A DNA stretch of 48,530 bases from Thermocrispum agreste DSM 44070. Lineage in GTDB: Bacteria; Actinomycetota; Actinomycetes; Mycobacteriales; Pseudonocardiaceae. Position numbers and translations under genes: made by a program. The notes under the pieces are model-generated. The model saw only the letters and a list, made by a program, of their open reading frames with translations. It searched no databases and was not told the origin of the DNA. The stretch is taken from positions 1 through 48,530 of the forward strand of contig NZ_ATYX01000009.1 in NCBI RefSeq assembly GCF_000427905.1, given 5' to 3'. Below, piece after piece: positions 40,160-48,530 of this stretch (position 1 is the stretch's first letter; each line of letters starts with the position of its first letter).

Positions 40160-40585
40160 ATGGCGGACGGCAGGCAGCACGCGGACGAGGCGGTCGAAGT
40201 GCTGCGCGACATCTGGCGGGCCCAAGGGCAGAACGTCGCCGAGGTGTTCGCCGAGTCGGGTGGCAAGTCGTGCAAGCGGATGGCCGCCGTCGGGTACGCG
40301 GAACTCGCCGGTGACACCGACGACCCGGTCGGAGCGTGGAAGGCGCGACTGGCCAGGGAGGGCAAGCTGCGCCCCGGCGGCTCGCTGCGTGAGCTGGTCC
40401 TCGGATCCGGCGACCCACCCGGACCGGCCGGCACCGGCACCCACCACCGGGCCGGTCACCACCCCGGTCAGCGGGCCGACGAGCAGGACCACCACGACTC
40501 CCACCACCACGCCCACGGCACGGAACACCACCAGCCCCACGGCAAGGAGCGTGCATGGACTACCCGCAGACCGTCGGCGAGCTGA
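40160..40585 (+). CDS. Small protein with histidine-rich tail, first gene of the coxDE unit
   Basis: A 141-aa product. The first ~80 residues (MADGRQHADEAVEVLRDIWRAQG..KRMAAVGYAELAG..WKARLAREGKLRPGGSLRELVLG) look like an ordinary folded domain that I do not recognise. The next ~45 are a Pro/Gly-poor metal-binding-like tail with about 13 histidines, including DHHDSHHHAHGTEHHQPHG. The ATG at 40160 has a strong AAGGGGAGG site. The 3' end overlaps coxD by 31 nt, which is long; a shorter real gene with a composition-driven extension is possible. A metal-chaperone role for the Mo-Cu CO dehydrogenase is inferred. Confidence 0.65.
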   Translation: MADGRQHADEAVEVLRDIWRAQGQNVAEVFAESGGKSCKRMAAVGYAELAGDTDDPVGAWKARLAREGKLRPGGSLRELVLGSGDPPGPAGTGTHHRAGHHPGQRADEQDHHDSHHHAHGTEHHQPHGKERAWTTRRPSAS

Positions 40586-41430
40586 CCGACGCACTTCGCC
40601 GGACCGGGTATCTCGCCGACCGCGGGTTGTCGACCGCGTTGCTGGTCGGCATGTCCTTGCACCGTCCCGTGCTGCTGGAAGGCGAGGTCGGGGTCGGCAA
40701 GACCGAGGTGGCCAAGGCACTGGCCGCCACGTACGGCAAGCAGTTGATCCGCCTGCAGTGCTACGAGGGCATCGACACCAACCAGGCCCTCTACGAGTGG
40801 GACTACACCCGCCAGCTGCTGCACATCCGCGCGTTGTCCGAGCACCAGCTCGCCGACTCCGCAGCGGTGCGCGCGCTGTTCGGCCCCGAGTTCCTGCTCG
40901 AGCGGCCGCTGCTGGCGGCGGTGCGGGCCGGGTCGAACGCGGTGTTGCTGATCGACGAGATCGACCGCGCCGACGACGAGTTCGAAGCCTTCCTGCTCGA
41001 GGTGCTGTCGGACTTCCAGATCAGCATCCCCGAGATCGGCACGGTCACCGCCGGCGACCCACCGCTGGTCGTCCTCACCTCCAACCGCACCCGCGACCTG
41101 CACGACGCCCTCAAGCGCCGCTGCCTCTACCACTGGATCGGCTACCCGAGCCCGGAGCGCGAGACGGAGATCGTGCTGGCCAGGCAGCCGGAGATCCCCG
41201 GGACCCTGGCGAAGAAGGTGGTCGCGGCCGTCCAGCGCCTGCGCACGATGGACCTGGTCAAGCCGCCGGGGGTGGCGGAGACGATCGACTGGGCCCGCAC
41301 CCTGTCGTTCCTCGGCGCCGAAGATTTGACCGAGGACCTGGCTGCCGACACGCTCGGCGCCGTGGTCAAGGACCGGGACGATCTGGACCTGGTCCGGCGA
41401 ACACTCCGGGAAGTCACCTCCGGTGGGTAA
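40555..41430 (+). CDS. coxD: CoxD-type MoxR-family AAA+ ATPase
   Basis: A 291-aa AAA+ ATPase. Walker A is GEVGVGKT at 43-50, Walker B is LLIDEIDRADDEFEAFLLE, sensor 1 is VVLTSNRTRDLHDALKRR (with the arginine finger). In Oligotropha/Afipia carboxidovorans, CoxD is a partially unfolding chaperone needed to build the [CuSMoO2] active site of CO dehydrogenase. Here it overlaps the next gene, which encodes its usual VWA partner CoxE, by 8 nt. Length is typical of the family. Confidence 0.92.
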   Translation: MDYPQTVGELTDALRRTGYLADRGLSTALLVGMSLHRPVLLEGEVGVGKTEVAKALAATYGKQLIRLQCYEGIDTNQALYEWDYTRQLLHIRALSEHQLADSAAVRALFGPEFLLERPLLAAVRAGSNAVLLIDEIDRADDEFEAFLLEVLSDFQISIPEIGTVTAGDPPLVVLTSNRTRDLHDALKRRCLYHWIGYPSPERETEIVLARQPEIPGTLAKKVVAAVQRLRTMDLVKPPGVAETIDWARTLSFLGAEDLTEDLAADTLGAVVKDRDDLDLVRRTLREVTSGG

Positions 41431-42550
41431 GGCACCGTTCGTGGCCGCCTTGGTCGGCTTCGCCAGGGCGCTCCGAGACGCAGGCGTCACCGTCGGAACC
41501 GGTGACGTCCTGACCTACTGCGCGGCCATGGATCCGCTTGATCCGACCGACGTGGCGGACTTGTACTGGGGCGGCCGGACGACGCTGATCCGCCGGCACG
41601 CGGATCTGAAAACCTACGACGAGGTTTTCGCGCGCTACTTCCTCGGCGAAGACCTCAACGCTCCGGACGTGCTGCTGCGCATCCACTCCCCTGCGCAGAC
41701 CTTCGGCGTGCTCAACGTTCCGCAGACCGAGCCAGACGAACCGATCGAGGAGCGCGAGGAACAGACGTCGCTCGGGCTGACCGCCTCCGACGTGGACATC
41801 CTCAAGGCGAAGGCATTCGCCGCGTGCACGGAGGACGAACGGGCGGCGCTGCGCAGGATCATGACCCGCATCCGGCTCACTCCCCCACGACGGCTGACCC
41901 GCCGCACCCGCCCGGCACCGCGCGGACGCAGGCCGGACCTTCCCCGGACCGTGCGCAACTCCCTGCGCACCGGCGGCGACCCGCTCCGCCTGCGCTGGCG
42001 GGCACGCCGCCACCGGCTCCGGCCACTGGTGCTCTTTCTGGACGTGTCCGGCTCGATGGCTGACTACTCCCGCGCGCTCATGCAGTTCGCCTACTCGACC
42101 CGGCGCGCGGCCGCCAAGGTCGAGGTGTTCTGCTTCGGCTCCCGGCTCACCCGGATCACCAGGGAACTCGAGGGCCGGGACCCGGACGCGGCCCTGGACA
42201 AGGCGTCCAGAGCCGTCGTCGACTGGGACGGCGGCACGCGCATCGGCGAATCGCTGCACGCATTCCTCCGCCGCTGGGGCCGCCGCGGCGTGACCCGAGG
42301 CGCGGTGGTCGTCATCTGCTCGGACGGCCTGGACCGTGGTGACCCGGAGCTGCTGGACACCGCGCTGGAACGGCTCAGCCGACAGTGCCACCGGCTGGTG
42401 TGGGTCAACCCGCATCTGGGCGACGATCCTGGCTTCCGTGCCCAGTCGCTGGGCATGATGGTGGCCGCGCCCCATGTCGACCGGATGCTGCCGGGTCACG
42501 ACCTCCGCAGTCTCGAACGACTCGCGGCACTGCTGCCCGACCTGCGGTAG
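41423..42550 (+). CDS. coxE: CoxE-type VWA-domain protein
   Basis: A 375-aa partner of MoxR ATPases. The N-terminal part is helical (VAALVGFARALRDAGVTVGTGDVLTYC). A basic stretch (LTPPRRLTRRTRPAPRGRRPDLPRTVRNSLRTGGDPLRLRWR) precedes the von Willebrand A domain with MIDAS motif LFLDVSGSMADYS near residue 206 and VVVICSDGLDRGDPELL. CoxE works with CoxD in maturation of the CO dehydrogenase metal centre. The start is the GTG at 41423, overlapping the coxD stop. Confidence 0.92.
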   Translation: MGKAPFVAALVGFARALRDAGVTVGTGDVLTYCAAMDPLDPTDVADLYWGGRTTLIRRHADLKTYDEVFARYFLGEDLNAPDVLLRIHSPAQTFGVLNVPQTEPDEPIEEREEQTSLGLTASDVDILKAKAFAACTEDERAALRRIMTRIRLTPPRRLTRRTRPAPRGRRPDLPRTVRNSLRTGGDPLRLRWRARRHRLRPLVLFLDVSGSMADYSRALMQFAYSTRRAAAKVEVFCFGSRLTRITRELEGRDPDAALDKASRAVVDWDGGTRIGESLHAFLRRWGRRGVTRGAVVVICSDGLDRGDPELLDTALERLSRQCHRLVWVNPHLGDDPGFRAQSLGMMVAAPHVDRMLPGHDLRSLERLAALLPDLR

Positions 42551-42558
42551 GAGGCACG

Positions 42559-42996
42559 ATGATCCGTCTGGGCTCGGCCGCTGGATACGTCTTCGACGGC
42601 CCCCGTCTGCTGGCCGGCTGGTCTCCACCGAAGGAGCCGGGCGTGTACGCCGTGGTGTATCAGCCCGACCCCGGGCGCAAGCGGTACGCGGTGATCTACG
42701 TCGGTGAGTCGGACGACCTCTCCCAGGAAGGGTTCCCGTTCCGGCACCCCGCCGCACACCGCTGGGTGGAACGTGCCGGGTCGAAGTGGAAGCTGTCGAT
42801 CTGCACGTTCCACGCCCCGGGCTGCACCGCCGCACACCGCGCGGAGATCGTCCGGGAACTCGTGGCCCACTACCGTCCGCGCTGCAACGTCGAGCGATAC
42901 GAACGCGCCTGGAAAGACCACTGGATCGGGGCATATGAGGCTCCGACCACCACCGGTCCGCTGACCGAGCAGGGGCCGGAGCCCCGCACGCCCTAG
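42559..42996 (+). CDS. Small GIY-YIG-like protein at the end of the coxDE unit
   Basis: A 145-aa product, not a recognised cox gene. Its core resembles the GIY-YIG fold: GVYAVVYQP, then AVIYVGESDDL, an Arg-rich helix (RHPAAHRWVERAGSKWKL), and a last helix AEIVRELVAHYRPRCN like the terminal E-x-K-Y-x-P-x-N of that superfamily. The canonical second motif would be YIG; here it is YVG. It starts 8 nt after coxE with GTAGGAGG just upstream, so it is almost certainly cotranscribed. A nuclease role in a CO dehydrogenase locus is unexpected, and the fold may serve another purpose. Confidence 0.7.
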   Translation: MIRLGSAAGYVFDGPRLLAGWSPPKEPGVYAVVYQPDPGRKRYAVIYVGESDDLSQEGFPFRHPAAHRWVERAGSKWKLSICTFHAPGCTAAHRAEIVRELVAHYRPRCNVERYERAWKDHWIGAYEAPTTTGPLTEQGPEPRTP

Positions 42997-43165
42997 CGCA
43001 GCGCGCCGCGGGACGTCGACCGGGCGGACGACACGACCCCCAGGGCGGCCGCCAGTGTGCATCCGCCTTCCCGACGAAACCGATTTTCACCGCGCGTGAG
43101 CGCTGCGCTGGTCCCCGACGCCGGAGGGCCCCGACCTTCGTGGCCATCCGGGAACGCGGGCGATT

Positions 43166-43549
43166 TCAGCGCGCGGCGACCACGTCGTCCGCAGGCGTGT
43201 AACCGACCGTCTCGTGCAGCCGCGTCCGGCGTACGCCCGAGGCCGGGCGGTTGACCGGCGGCTGCACGCTCGGGTCGACGGTCTGCGCCGTGGTGCCTGC
43301 CACGACACCTTCGGCCATCCCGTACAGCAGCGGGAGGGCACCGGCCACCACGCCGCCGGTGCGGTTGATGTGCTCCACCCCCGGGCCGATCAGCTTCGCG
43401 TGCCCGTGGATGGTCCGCACGGTCTCGGCGGCCTGTTCCAGATTGCCCGCGATGCGGGACAGCAGCGAGCCGGCCCAGAAGAGGTAGAACGCCAGCCCGG
43501 CGACGAGTAGCACGATGTCGACGACGGTCAGCAAGACGAGCAGGCTCAT
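43166..43549 (-). CDS. Small single-span membrane protein 5 of the coxG-linked set, 127 aa
   Basis: An N-terminal hydrophobic helix (residues 3-30, LLVLLTVVDIVLLVAGLAFYLFWAG) is followed by an amphipathic helix (LSRIAGNLEQAAETVRTIHGHAKLI), a segment PGVEHINRTGGVVAGALPLLYGMAEGVV, and a polar basic tail ending in DDVVAAR. I do not recognise the family. The start overlaps the preceding gene's stop (ATGA). It is the last gene of the leftward cox operon and ends 170 nt from the convergent GIY-YIG-like gene. Confidence 0.8.
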   Translation of the reverse strand: MSLLVLLTVVDIVLLVAGLAFYLFWAGSLLSRIAGNLEQAAETVRTIHGHAKLIGPGVEHINRTGGVVAGALPLLYGMAEGVVAGTTAQTVDPSVQPPVNRPASGVRRTRLHETVGYTPADDVVAAR

Positions 43550-43821
43550 GACTTCACCTCCCCGAGGACGCGGCCGAGGAACAGGTGGTGCTGCAGGCCT
43601 TCGGCCAGCACCGCGTCCACCCGGGTCGCGGTTTCCGGAATCAGGGTCGTGTTCGCCGTGTTGCCGGCCGCGGCCGTCAGCGTCTCACCGACCGTCACCA
43701 CGTTCCGGTCGATGACCTTCACCAGGTAGATCAGCAGGCTGAGCAGCGCGGCGACGGCCAGCACCACCACGAAGCCGGCGATGATCGCGATCCACCACAG
43801 CGTCTCGTCGGTACCCGTCAT
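43546..43821 (-). CDS. Small single-span membrane protein 4 of the set, 91 aa
   Basis: Begins MTGTDETLWWIAIIAGFVVVLAVAALLSLLIYLVKVIDRNV: a short N-terminal extension, then one transmembrane helix (about 9-36). A Thr/Ala-rich helix (GETLTAAAGNTANTTLIPETATRVDAVLAEGLQHH) follows. It starts 3 nt after the preceding stop and overlaps the next start by ATGA. Function unknown. Confidence 0.8.
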   Translation of the reverse strand: MTGTDETLWWIAIIAGFVVVLAVAALLSLLIYLVKVIDRNVVTVGETLTAAAGNTANTTLIPETATRVDAVLAEGLQHHLFLGRVLGEVKS

Positions 43822-43824
43822 GAC

Positions 43825-44097
43825 TCAACCCCCCAACCTGGCCCGGCCACGGGCGAGGCCTGCGACGATCACCTCGGCGTGATCGATGGTGGTGCGCAGC
43901 TGCTCGAGTGCGGCGGTGTTGTGCACCGCTCGCTGCAGCGGCTTGTTCAGTTCCTCGGCTTGCTGCCCGATCCGGCGGGCCAGCAGCAGGATGGGTGTGA
44001 CCAGCGCGACGACGGCCAGCACCACGATCCCGCCGATGACGAAGCCGACGACCCAGCCGGTCACGTCGGTGTCGGCGGCTTGTGCGAGCGCGGTCAT
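43825..44097 (-). CDS. Small single-span membrane protein 3 of the set, 90 aa
   Basis: MTALAQAADTDVTGWVVGFVIGGIVVLAVVALVTPILLLARRIG: N-terminal extension of about 13 residues, one transmembrane helix (14-39), then a soluble helix with NKPLQRAVHNTAALEQLRTTIDHAEVIVAG. The pattern of membrane helix, dibasic stop-transfer and a polar helix of about 45 residues is the same as in its neighbours. It starts 1 nt after the preceding stop. Confidence 0.8.
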   Translation of the reverse strand: MTALAQAADTDVTGWVVGFVIGGIVVLAVVALVTPILLLARRIGQQAEELNKPLQRAVHNTAALEQLRTTIDHAEVIVAGLARGRARLGG

Positions 44098-44098
44098 C

Positions 44099-44326
44099 TC
44101 ACACCCCCTCGCAGAAGTCGCGTACCGGCTTGAGGTTGGCGTTCACCGAGGTCAGCACGCCGGGCACGGTCTCGGTGCGTTCGGCGATCGACTCGGCGCC
44201 GGCGTGGATGACGGCCAGCCGTTTGCGCACGTAGTTCAGATGCATGATGACCCGCAGCAATGCGACGGCGGTGAGTCCGATGATCAGCGCGGCGATGATC
44301 AGCGTGACCCAGGCGGCGGCAGGCAT
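44099..44326 (-). CDS. Small single-span membrane protein 2 of the set, 75 aa
   Basis: MPAAAWVTLIIAALIIGLTAVALLRVIMHLNYVRKRL is a transmembrane helix with a basic stop-transfer; the rest (AVIHAGAESIAERTETVPGVLTSVNANLKPVRDFCEGV) is a polar helix of the same style as its neighbours, with one cysteine near the end. It starts 9 nt after the preceding gene's stop with AGGAGGAAT nearby. No recognised family. Confidence 0.8.
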   Translation of the reverse strand: MPAAAWVTLIIAALIIGLTAVALLRVIMHLNYVRKRLAVIHAGAESIAERTETVPGVLTSVNANLKPVRDFCEGV

Positions 44327-44335
44327 GATTCCTCC

Positions 44336-44590
44336 TCAGCCCAACAGCGTCCCGACGCTGCCCGCGTAGCGGACCGCGCCCACGGACACGTTCTCGATCG
44401 TTCGGTCGGTCTCGGCCAGCGCGTCCGGCACGCCGGCCAGTTCGTCGTCGAGCGCCCCGGCGGCCACCGCGATGTCGTCCACCGCGGCGCGGATCCGCTC
44501 CACCGCGGCGAGCACCCGGTTGAGCAGCGCGATCACCACCGGCAGCACCACGACTGCCAGCACCACGTTGCCGATCCACCACCACGTCAT
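44336..44590 (-). CDS. Small single-span membrane protein 1 of the set, 84 aa
   Basis: MTWWWIGNVVLAVVVLPVVIALLNRVLAAVERIR has a Trp-rich start and one transmembrane helix (about 5-25), followed by an amphipathic region with AVDDIAVAAGALDDELAGVPDALAETDRTIENVSVGAVRYAGSVGTLLG. It starts 12 nt after the coxG stop with GAGGAGGCAG upstream. First of the five and directly coupled to coxG in the operon. Confidence 0.8.
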   Translation of the reverse strand: MTWWWIGNVVLAVVVLPVVIALLNRVLAAVERIRAAVDDIAVAAGALDDELAGVPDALAETDRTIENVSVGAVRYAGSVGTLLG

Positions 44591-44602
44591 GGTTCTGCCT
44601 CC

Positions 44603-45184
44603 TCAGCTCGGGCTGCCCTGGTACGGCAGGAAGAACCGGGCGAAGACACGTTTCAGCGCCAACATCGCGGCCTGGAACCCGATACGGAATCCCCTGGCCG
44701 GCCGCGGGGCGGCGTGTGCGGGCGATTCGCCGCGCTCCTTGCGGCGGATCGCGTCCTGCAGATTCGCCGCGAAGTCGCGCATCAGCACCGACGAGACGTC
44801 CGAGATCATGCCCCGGCCGTATTGCGCCGCCGCGCCCGTGACCTGCAGATCCTGGGTGACGTCGACCCGGGTGCCGGTCCCCTGTCTGGACAGCACCGCG
44901 GTGACCTTCATGCTCGCCTCGCCGCGGCCCCGTTGTTCCGAGCCTGCCGCGTCGACCACGATCCGCTTGGCCGCCTCGTCCCGTTCGGCGATGGCCGCCT
45001 TGCCTTCGAACCGCAGCGACACCGGGCCCATGCGCACGCTGACCCGCCCGAGGTAGTTCTCGTCGCCGAGGTCCTCGGTGATCTCCGCGCCGGGCAGGCA
45101 CGCCGCGACGCTGGGCACGTCGTCGAAGAAGCGCCAGACCTTCTCCACCGGCTGCGCGACGTCGAAGTGATTGGCAATCAGCAT
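44603..45184 (-). CDS. coxG: CoxG, SRPBCC-fold CO dehydrogenase accessory protein
   Basis: A 193-aa product. The first ~145 residues are the CoxG/SRPBCC domain (ANHFDVAQPVEKVWRFFDDVPSVAACLPGAEITEDLG..YLGRVSVRMGPVSLRFEGKAAI). The last ~40 form a linker and an amphipathic/hydrophobic helix (RGFRIGFQAAMLALKRVFARFFLP) suited to membrane contact. CoxG is established as tethering CO dehydrogenase to the cytoplasmic membrane and the respiratory chain. The ATG overlaps the XdhC-YHS stop by 7 nt (ATGCTGA). The five small membrane-protein genes follow immediately. Confidence 0.93.
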   Translation of the reverse strand: MLIANHFDVAQPVEKVWRFFDDVPSVAACLPGAEITEDLGDENYLGRVSVRMGPVSLRFEGKAAIAERDEAAKRIVVDAAGSEQRGRGEASMKVTAVLSRQGTGTRVDVTQDLQVTGAAAQYGRGMISDVSSVLMRDFAANLQDAIRRKERGESPAHAAPRPARGFRIGFQAAMLALKRVFARFFLPYQGSPS

Positions 45185-46137
45185 CGGGCCTCCTCCGGCT
45201 GATCCGACACATAGGACGCGGGATCCCGGCTGAACGCGCGACGACAACCGGGACAGCAGAAGTAGTAGGTGTGGCCCTGGTACTCGAACGGCCTCCCCGA
45301 CTCGTCGGCGGTCACCGTCATGCCACACACCGGGTCCACCGCCTCGGCGGGTTGCCCGACCGCGGGCAGTCCGCTCGCCGGCAGCTCGCCTGCTGCCCGC
45401 AGCTGCACCAGTTCGGCCAGCACGCACACGGCGATCTCCCGGTGCGAGACGTGGCCGAGGTCCAATCCGGCGGGGACCCGCACCATGTCCAGGCGCTCCT
45501 TGGCAACGCCGCGGTCGGCGAGGTAGCCGAGCACCGCCTTGCCACGCTTGCGGGATCCCACCAGCGCGACGTATCCGGGCTCGGCGGCCAGCGCCTGCTC
45601 GACCGCCTCCTCGTCGTGGTGGCCCTGGGTCGCCACCACGACCAGGGCGTTGGGCGGCACGTCGGCCGAGGAAAACGCCGCGCCGTCGACCATCGTCGCC
45701 CGCCAGCCCAGCGCGGTGACCAGGTCGACGAGGGTGTGCGCCATCGGCGAGCGCCCGACGACCACGACCCGCGGTGCCGGCCGCACCGGCTCGACGAACA
45801 CCTCGAGCGCGCCCTCGCTCTGGCACGAGATCGGCACCACGGTGGTGCCTTCCCGCACCTCGCCGCCGATCTGGTCGGCGGGCCCGAGCAGCAGGAGGCG
45901 GGGCTCGCCGTCGGCGAGGACCTCGCGCGCGTGGCGAACGATGACCGGCTCGGCGCACGCACCGCCGATCCAGCCGTGCACCTCGCCCGAGGCGGTCACG
46001 ATCGCCCGGTTGCACTCCTTGCCCGACGACGGCCCCTGCCGCCACACCACGGTGGCCAGCGCGAACGCCTCGTCCCGCTGCGCCATCGCCGCAGCCTGTT
46101 CCAGCACGCCCCAGCCGGTGTGGTGCTCCATGTCCAT
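45178..46137 (-). CDS. XdhC/CoxI-family maturation protein fused to a C-terminal YHS domain
   Basis: A 319-aa fusion. Residues 1-115 form the XdhC N-domain (WRQGPSSGKECNRAIVTASGEVHGWIGGACAEPVI) and about 120-250 the Rossmann domain (PRVVVVGRSPMAHTLVDL, YVALVGSRKRG, PAGLDLGHVSHREIAVCVLAEL). Residues about 267-311 are a YHS metal-binding domain: DPVCGM, YQGHTYYFCCPGC and FSRDPASYV, with C271, C294, C295 and C298. XdhC proteins carry and sulfurate the molybdenum cofactor for xanthine/CO dehydrogenases, and YHS domains often bind copper or heavy metals. A role in both Mo and Cu delivery is inferred. It follows coxL by 45 nt. Confidence 0.92.
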   Translation of the reverse strand: MDMEHHTGWGVLEQAAAMAQRDEAFALATVVWRQGPSSGKECNRAIVTASGEVHGWIGGACAEPVIVRHAREVLADGEPRLLLLGPADQIGGEVREGTTVVPISCQSEGALEVFVEPVRPAPRVVVVGRSPMAHTLVDLVTALGWRATMVDGAAFSSADVPPNALVVVATQGHHDEEAVEQALAAEPGYVALVGSRKRGKAVLGYLADRGVAKERLDMVRVPAGLDLGHVSHREIAVCVLAELVQLRAAGELPASGLPAVGQPAEAVDPVCGMTVTADESGRPFEYQGHTYYFCCPGCRRAFSRDPASYVSDQPEEARC

Positions 46138-46182
46138 CCACCTGCCCGTCCGGCCCGCCGGTTCCGCGGGCCACTCCAGCCG

Positions 46183-48530
<2,348 letters not shown>

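Noticed and set aside
43886-45202. 438-codon plus-strand frame antisense to the small membrane-protein genes and coxG
   Set aside because: The minus-strand genes have consistent hydrophobic helices, ribosome-binding sites and tight spacing; the antisense product is His/Arg/Asp-rich filler.

Overview
High-GC actinomycete DNA (strong G/C third-position bias, GTG starts, many 1-8 nt start/stop overlaps). The gene content (AfsR-type SARP, type VII secretion-like proteins, RecBCD, form I CO dehydrogenase genes) fits a filamentous or nocardioform actinomycete, and I would guess Pseudonocardiaceae. The sequence alone does not fix the genus.

Layout. 0-5 kb: a large WTG-motif protein resembling type VII secretion substrates, and a full-length AfsR-type SARP/NB-ARC/TPR regulator. 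5-7.3 kb: a minus-strand run thioredoxin > peroxiredoxin > NADP-type glutamate dehydrogenase, the thioredoxin carrying a frameshift. 7.3-7.9 kb: a scarred patch with a second frameshifted gene and the 5' stub of a molybdopterin oxidoreductase. 8.1-16.4 kb: recC-recB-recD, translationally coupled, with an identical 18-nt element just ahead of the recC and recB starts. 16.6-18.4 kb: a divergent SDR / XRE-MmyB regulator pair. 18.4-29 kb: a carbohydrate or polyol region: aquaglyceroporin, rpiA, HAD phosphatase, FGGY kinase and aldehyde dehydrogenase on minus; a FadR-type GntR regulator; and on plus a three-gene sugar-acid operon (FAH-family dehydratase, 2-hydroxyacid dehydrogenase, ketoglutarate-semialdehyde-type dehydrogenase). 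Two near-identical TCAT-N3-ATGA-type sites flank the regulator. 29-32.2 kb: a three-gene unit (EspC-like protein, large WTG protein, membrane protein). 32.4-34.5 kb: a SulP transporter fused to a beta-carbonic-anhydrase-like domain. 34.8-38.2 kb: a probable integrated-element relic: zinc-finger/coiled-coil KfrA-like protein, AT-rich promoter, hairpin, two families of three-copy tandem repeats, tyrosine recombinase and degenerate repeats. 38.2-40 kb: TauE/SafE permease and a LysR regulator.

40-48.5 kb: a carbon monoxide dehydrogenase maturation and structural region in two converging units. Rightward: a small protein with a histidine-rich tail, coxD (MoxR ATPase), coxE (VWA) and a small GIY-YIG-like protein. 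Leftward: coxL (form I active-site motif AYRCSFR, cut by the window edge), an XdhC-family protein fused to a C-terminal YHS metal-binding domain, coxG, and five consecutive genes for small single-span membrane proteins.

The most promising undescribed material is in this cox region. The five small membrane proteins downstream of coxG, together with the His-rich and YHS-bearing accessory proteins, could be a membrane-docking and metal-handling module for CO dehydrogenase. That role is inference from gene order and sequence character only.
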